Assembly (NCBI GenBank): GCA_050694015.1
Contig: JBOGWY010000138.1
Location: forward strand, 1-12,730
Reading direction: 5' to 3'
Origin: JBOGWY01 sp050694015
Lineage (GTDB): Bacteria > Actinomycetota > CADDZG01 > WHSQ01
DNA length: 12,730 nucleotides
How positions within the stretch are numbered: position 1 is the first letter of the stretch; each line of letters starts with the position of its first letter. A program made the position numbers and the translations under genes. This document shows, piece after piece, positions 12,129 through 12,730 of the stretch. The notes below the pieces were generated by a model, which saw nothing but the letters and a program-made list of their open reading frames with translations, did no database searches and was not told the origin of the DNA.

Positions 12129-12730
12129 ATGGGAACGACGTCGATGACCACCGCAGCTCCGGAGACGATCCGGCTGCCGGAGCCGGGAAGCGGGATGGTG
12201 GTCGGCCTTCAACCGGACGAGTTCCTGTTTGCCGGCGCGAAAGTGACCGTTGAGGTGCGCGAGCAGGTCGATCGGGAGCAGGCGGCGCGCGCCATCGGGA
12301 TCGCGCGCGCGAACGGGACGGTCCGATTCGGCAAGGAGGACAAGCAAGTGTCCTGGACGCCGGCAGCAGATCTCGCTCCCGGACGTCACCTCCTCGAGAT
12401 CGGCCCTCTCATCTCTGCCACAGGGAAAGAGATATCGACTCCGGTCGCGATCCCGTTCCAATTCGTTGCATCGAACGCGAAGATCCCGTCGACGGTCGCC
12501 GTCGAGAGCATGGTGCGCATCAGGATCACGGCGCGAGGGATCGAGCGCCTACCGCTCTACGAGCCGGTGCGTGGCAAGTACGTCGAGATCATGAAGGCAA
12601 CGGATCGTCGCACCGGTCGCCCTGTGACGCTCGCGTTCGACGAAAAGGGTGGGCGCGTCGATGCGACCCGCATGCTTCAGGAACACGAGGCAGGCATCGC
12701 GAAGCGCCTCGGCAAGCTGCACGAGCACCT
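12129..12730 (+). CDS. Partial gene, unrecognised; Ig-like domain protein, 3' end outside window
   Basis: An open frame with a good ribosome site runs off the right edge; 200 codons are visible. I do not recognise a named family. About residues 35-113 read like an Ig-like fold of the SbsA/Big_5 type: SWTPAADLAPGRHLLEI (75-91) followed by PVAIPFQFV (105-113) resembles the end strands of such domains. After it, residues 119-158 (VAVESMVRIRI, YVEIMKATD) and LAFDEKGGRVDA (168-179) look like a second region before a charged helix (MLQEHEAGIAKRLGKL), reminiscent to me of segments preceding the catalytic part of some large secreted peptidases, but no catalytic motif is in view. The start MGTTSMTTAAPE has no signal peptide. 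Divergent from the SARP gene by 186 bases, it is a plausible SARP target. Confidence 0.6.
   Translation, partial: MGTTSMTTAAPETIRLPEPGSGMVVGLQPDEFLFAGAKVTVEVREQVDREQAARAIGIARANGTVRFGKEDKQVSWTPAADLAPGRHLLEIGPLISATGKEISTPVAIPFQFVASNAKIPSTVAVESMVRIRITARGIERLPLYEPVRGKYVEIMKATDRRTGRPVTLAFDEKGGRVDATRMLQEHEAGIAKRLGKLHEH

Overview
The window is gene-dense, high-GC DNA with ten complete genes and two incomplete or less certain ends: the first gene starts 60 bases in, and the last runs off the right edge. A small SARP/BTAD regulator, a mycothiol-synthase-like tandem GNAT, an RpiB-like subfamily I associate with actinobacteria, and start codons placed 6-7 bases after -10-like boxes (leaderless transcripts) all point to Actinomycetota. 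It is probably not a well-studied genus. No rRNA, tRNA, CRISPR, IS element or phage gene is visible, and no gene-free stretch exceeds 300 bases.

Layout. 61-1212 (+) is a receiver/HD-GYP cyclic-di-GMP phosphodiesterase. 1243-1707 (+) is an RpiB/LacAB-like protein that has lost key histidines. 1708-2511 (-) is a stand-alone E2-type acyltransferase domain. 2554-3492 (+) is a tandem GNAT. 3489-3974 (-) is an SRPBCC/START-fold protein. 4127-5467 (+) is a secreted LVIVD-repeat beta-propeller. Then comes histidine utilisation: hutH (-, ending at 5464), hutF and hutI (+, 7019-9525, overlapping by four bases) and hutU (-, 9522-11180). A SARP regulator (-, 11241-11942) sits 60 bases upstream of hutU on the same strand. 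Divergent from it is an incomplete gene (+, 12129 to the end) with an Ig-like region.

How the genes work together. HutH converts histidine to urocanate, HutU makes imidazolonepropionate, HutI makes formiminoglutamate, and HutF deiminates it to formylglutamate. The final deformylase (HutG) is not in the window. The four hut genes form three transcription units: hutH and hutF-hutI start back to back from a very short region with overlapping -10 boxes, while hutU runs head-on into hutI. The SARP is the only candidate local regulator.

Architecture. Strands alternate almost gene by gene. Three of the four convergent pairs use one CTAG palindrome as the stop codon of both genes, and the fourth pair abuts with no gap. 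Several intergenic regions are tiny and carry dyads or repeats over the predicted promoters. I found no clearly novel defence or biosynthetic system. The most unusual items are the histidine-less RpiB-like protein, the shared-stop and overlapping-promoter packing, the 11-bp direct repeats beside the SARP gene, the dyad-rich 152-bp region before the LVIVD gene, and the unrecognised 3' gene.
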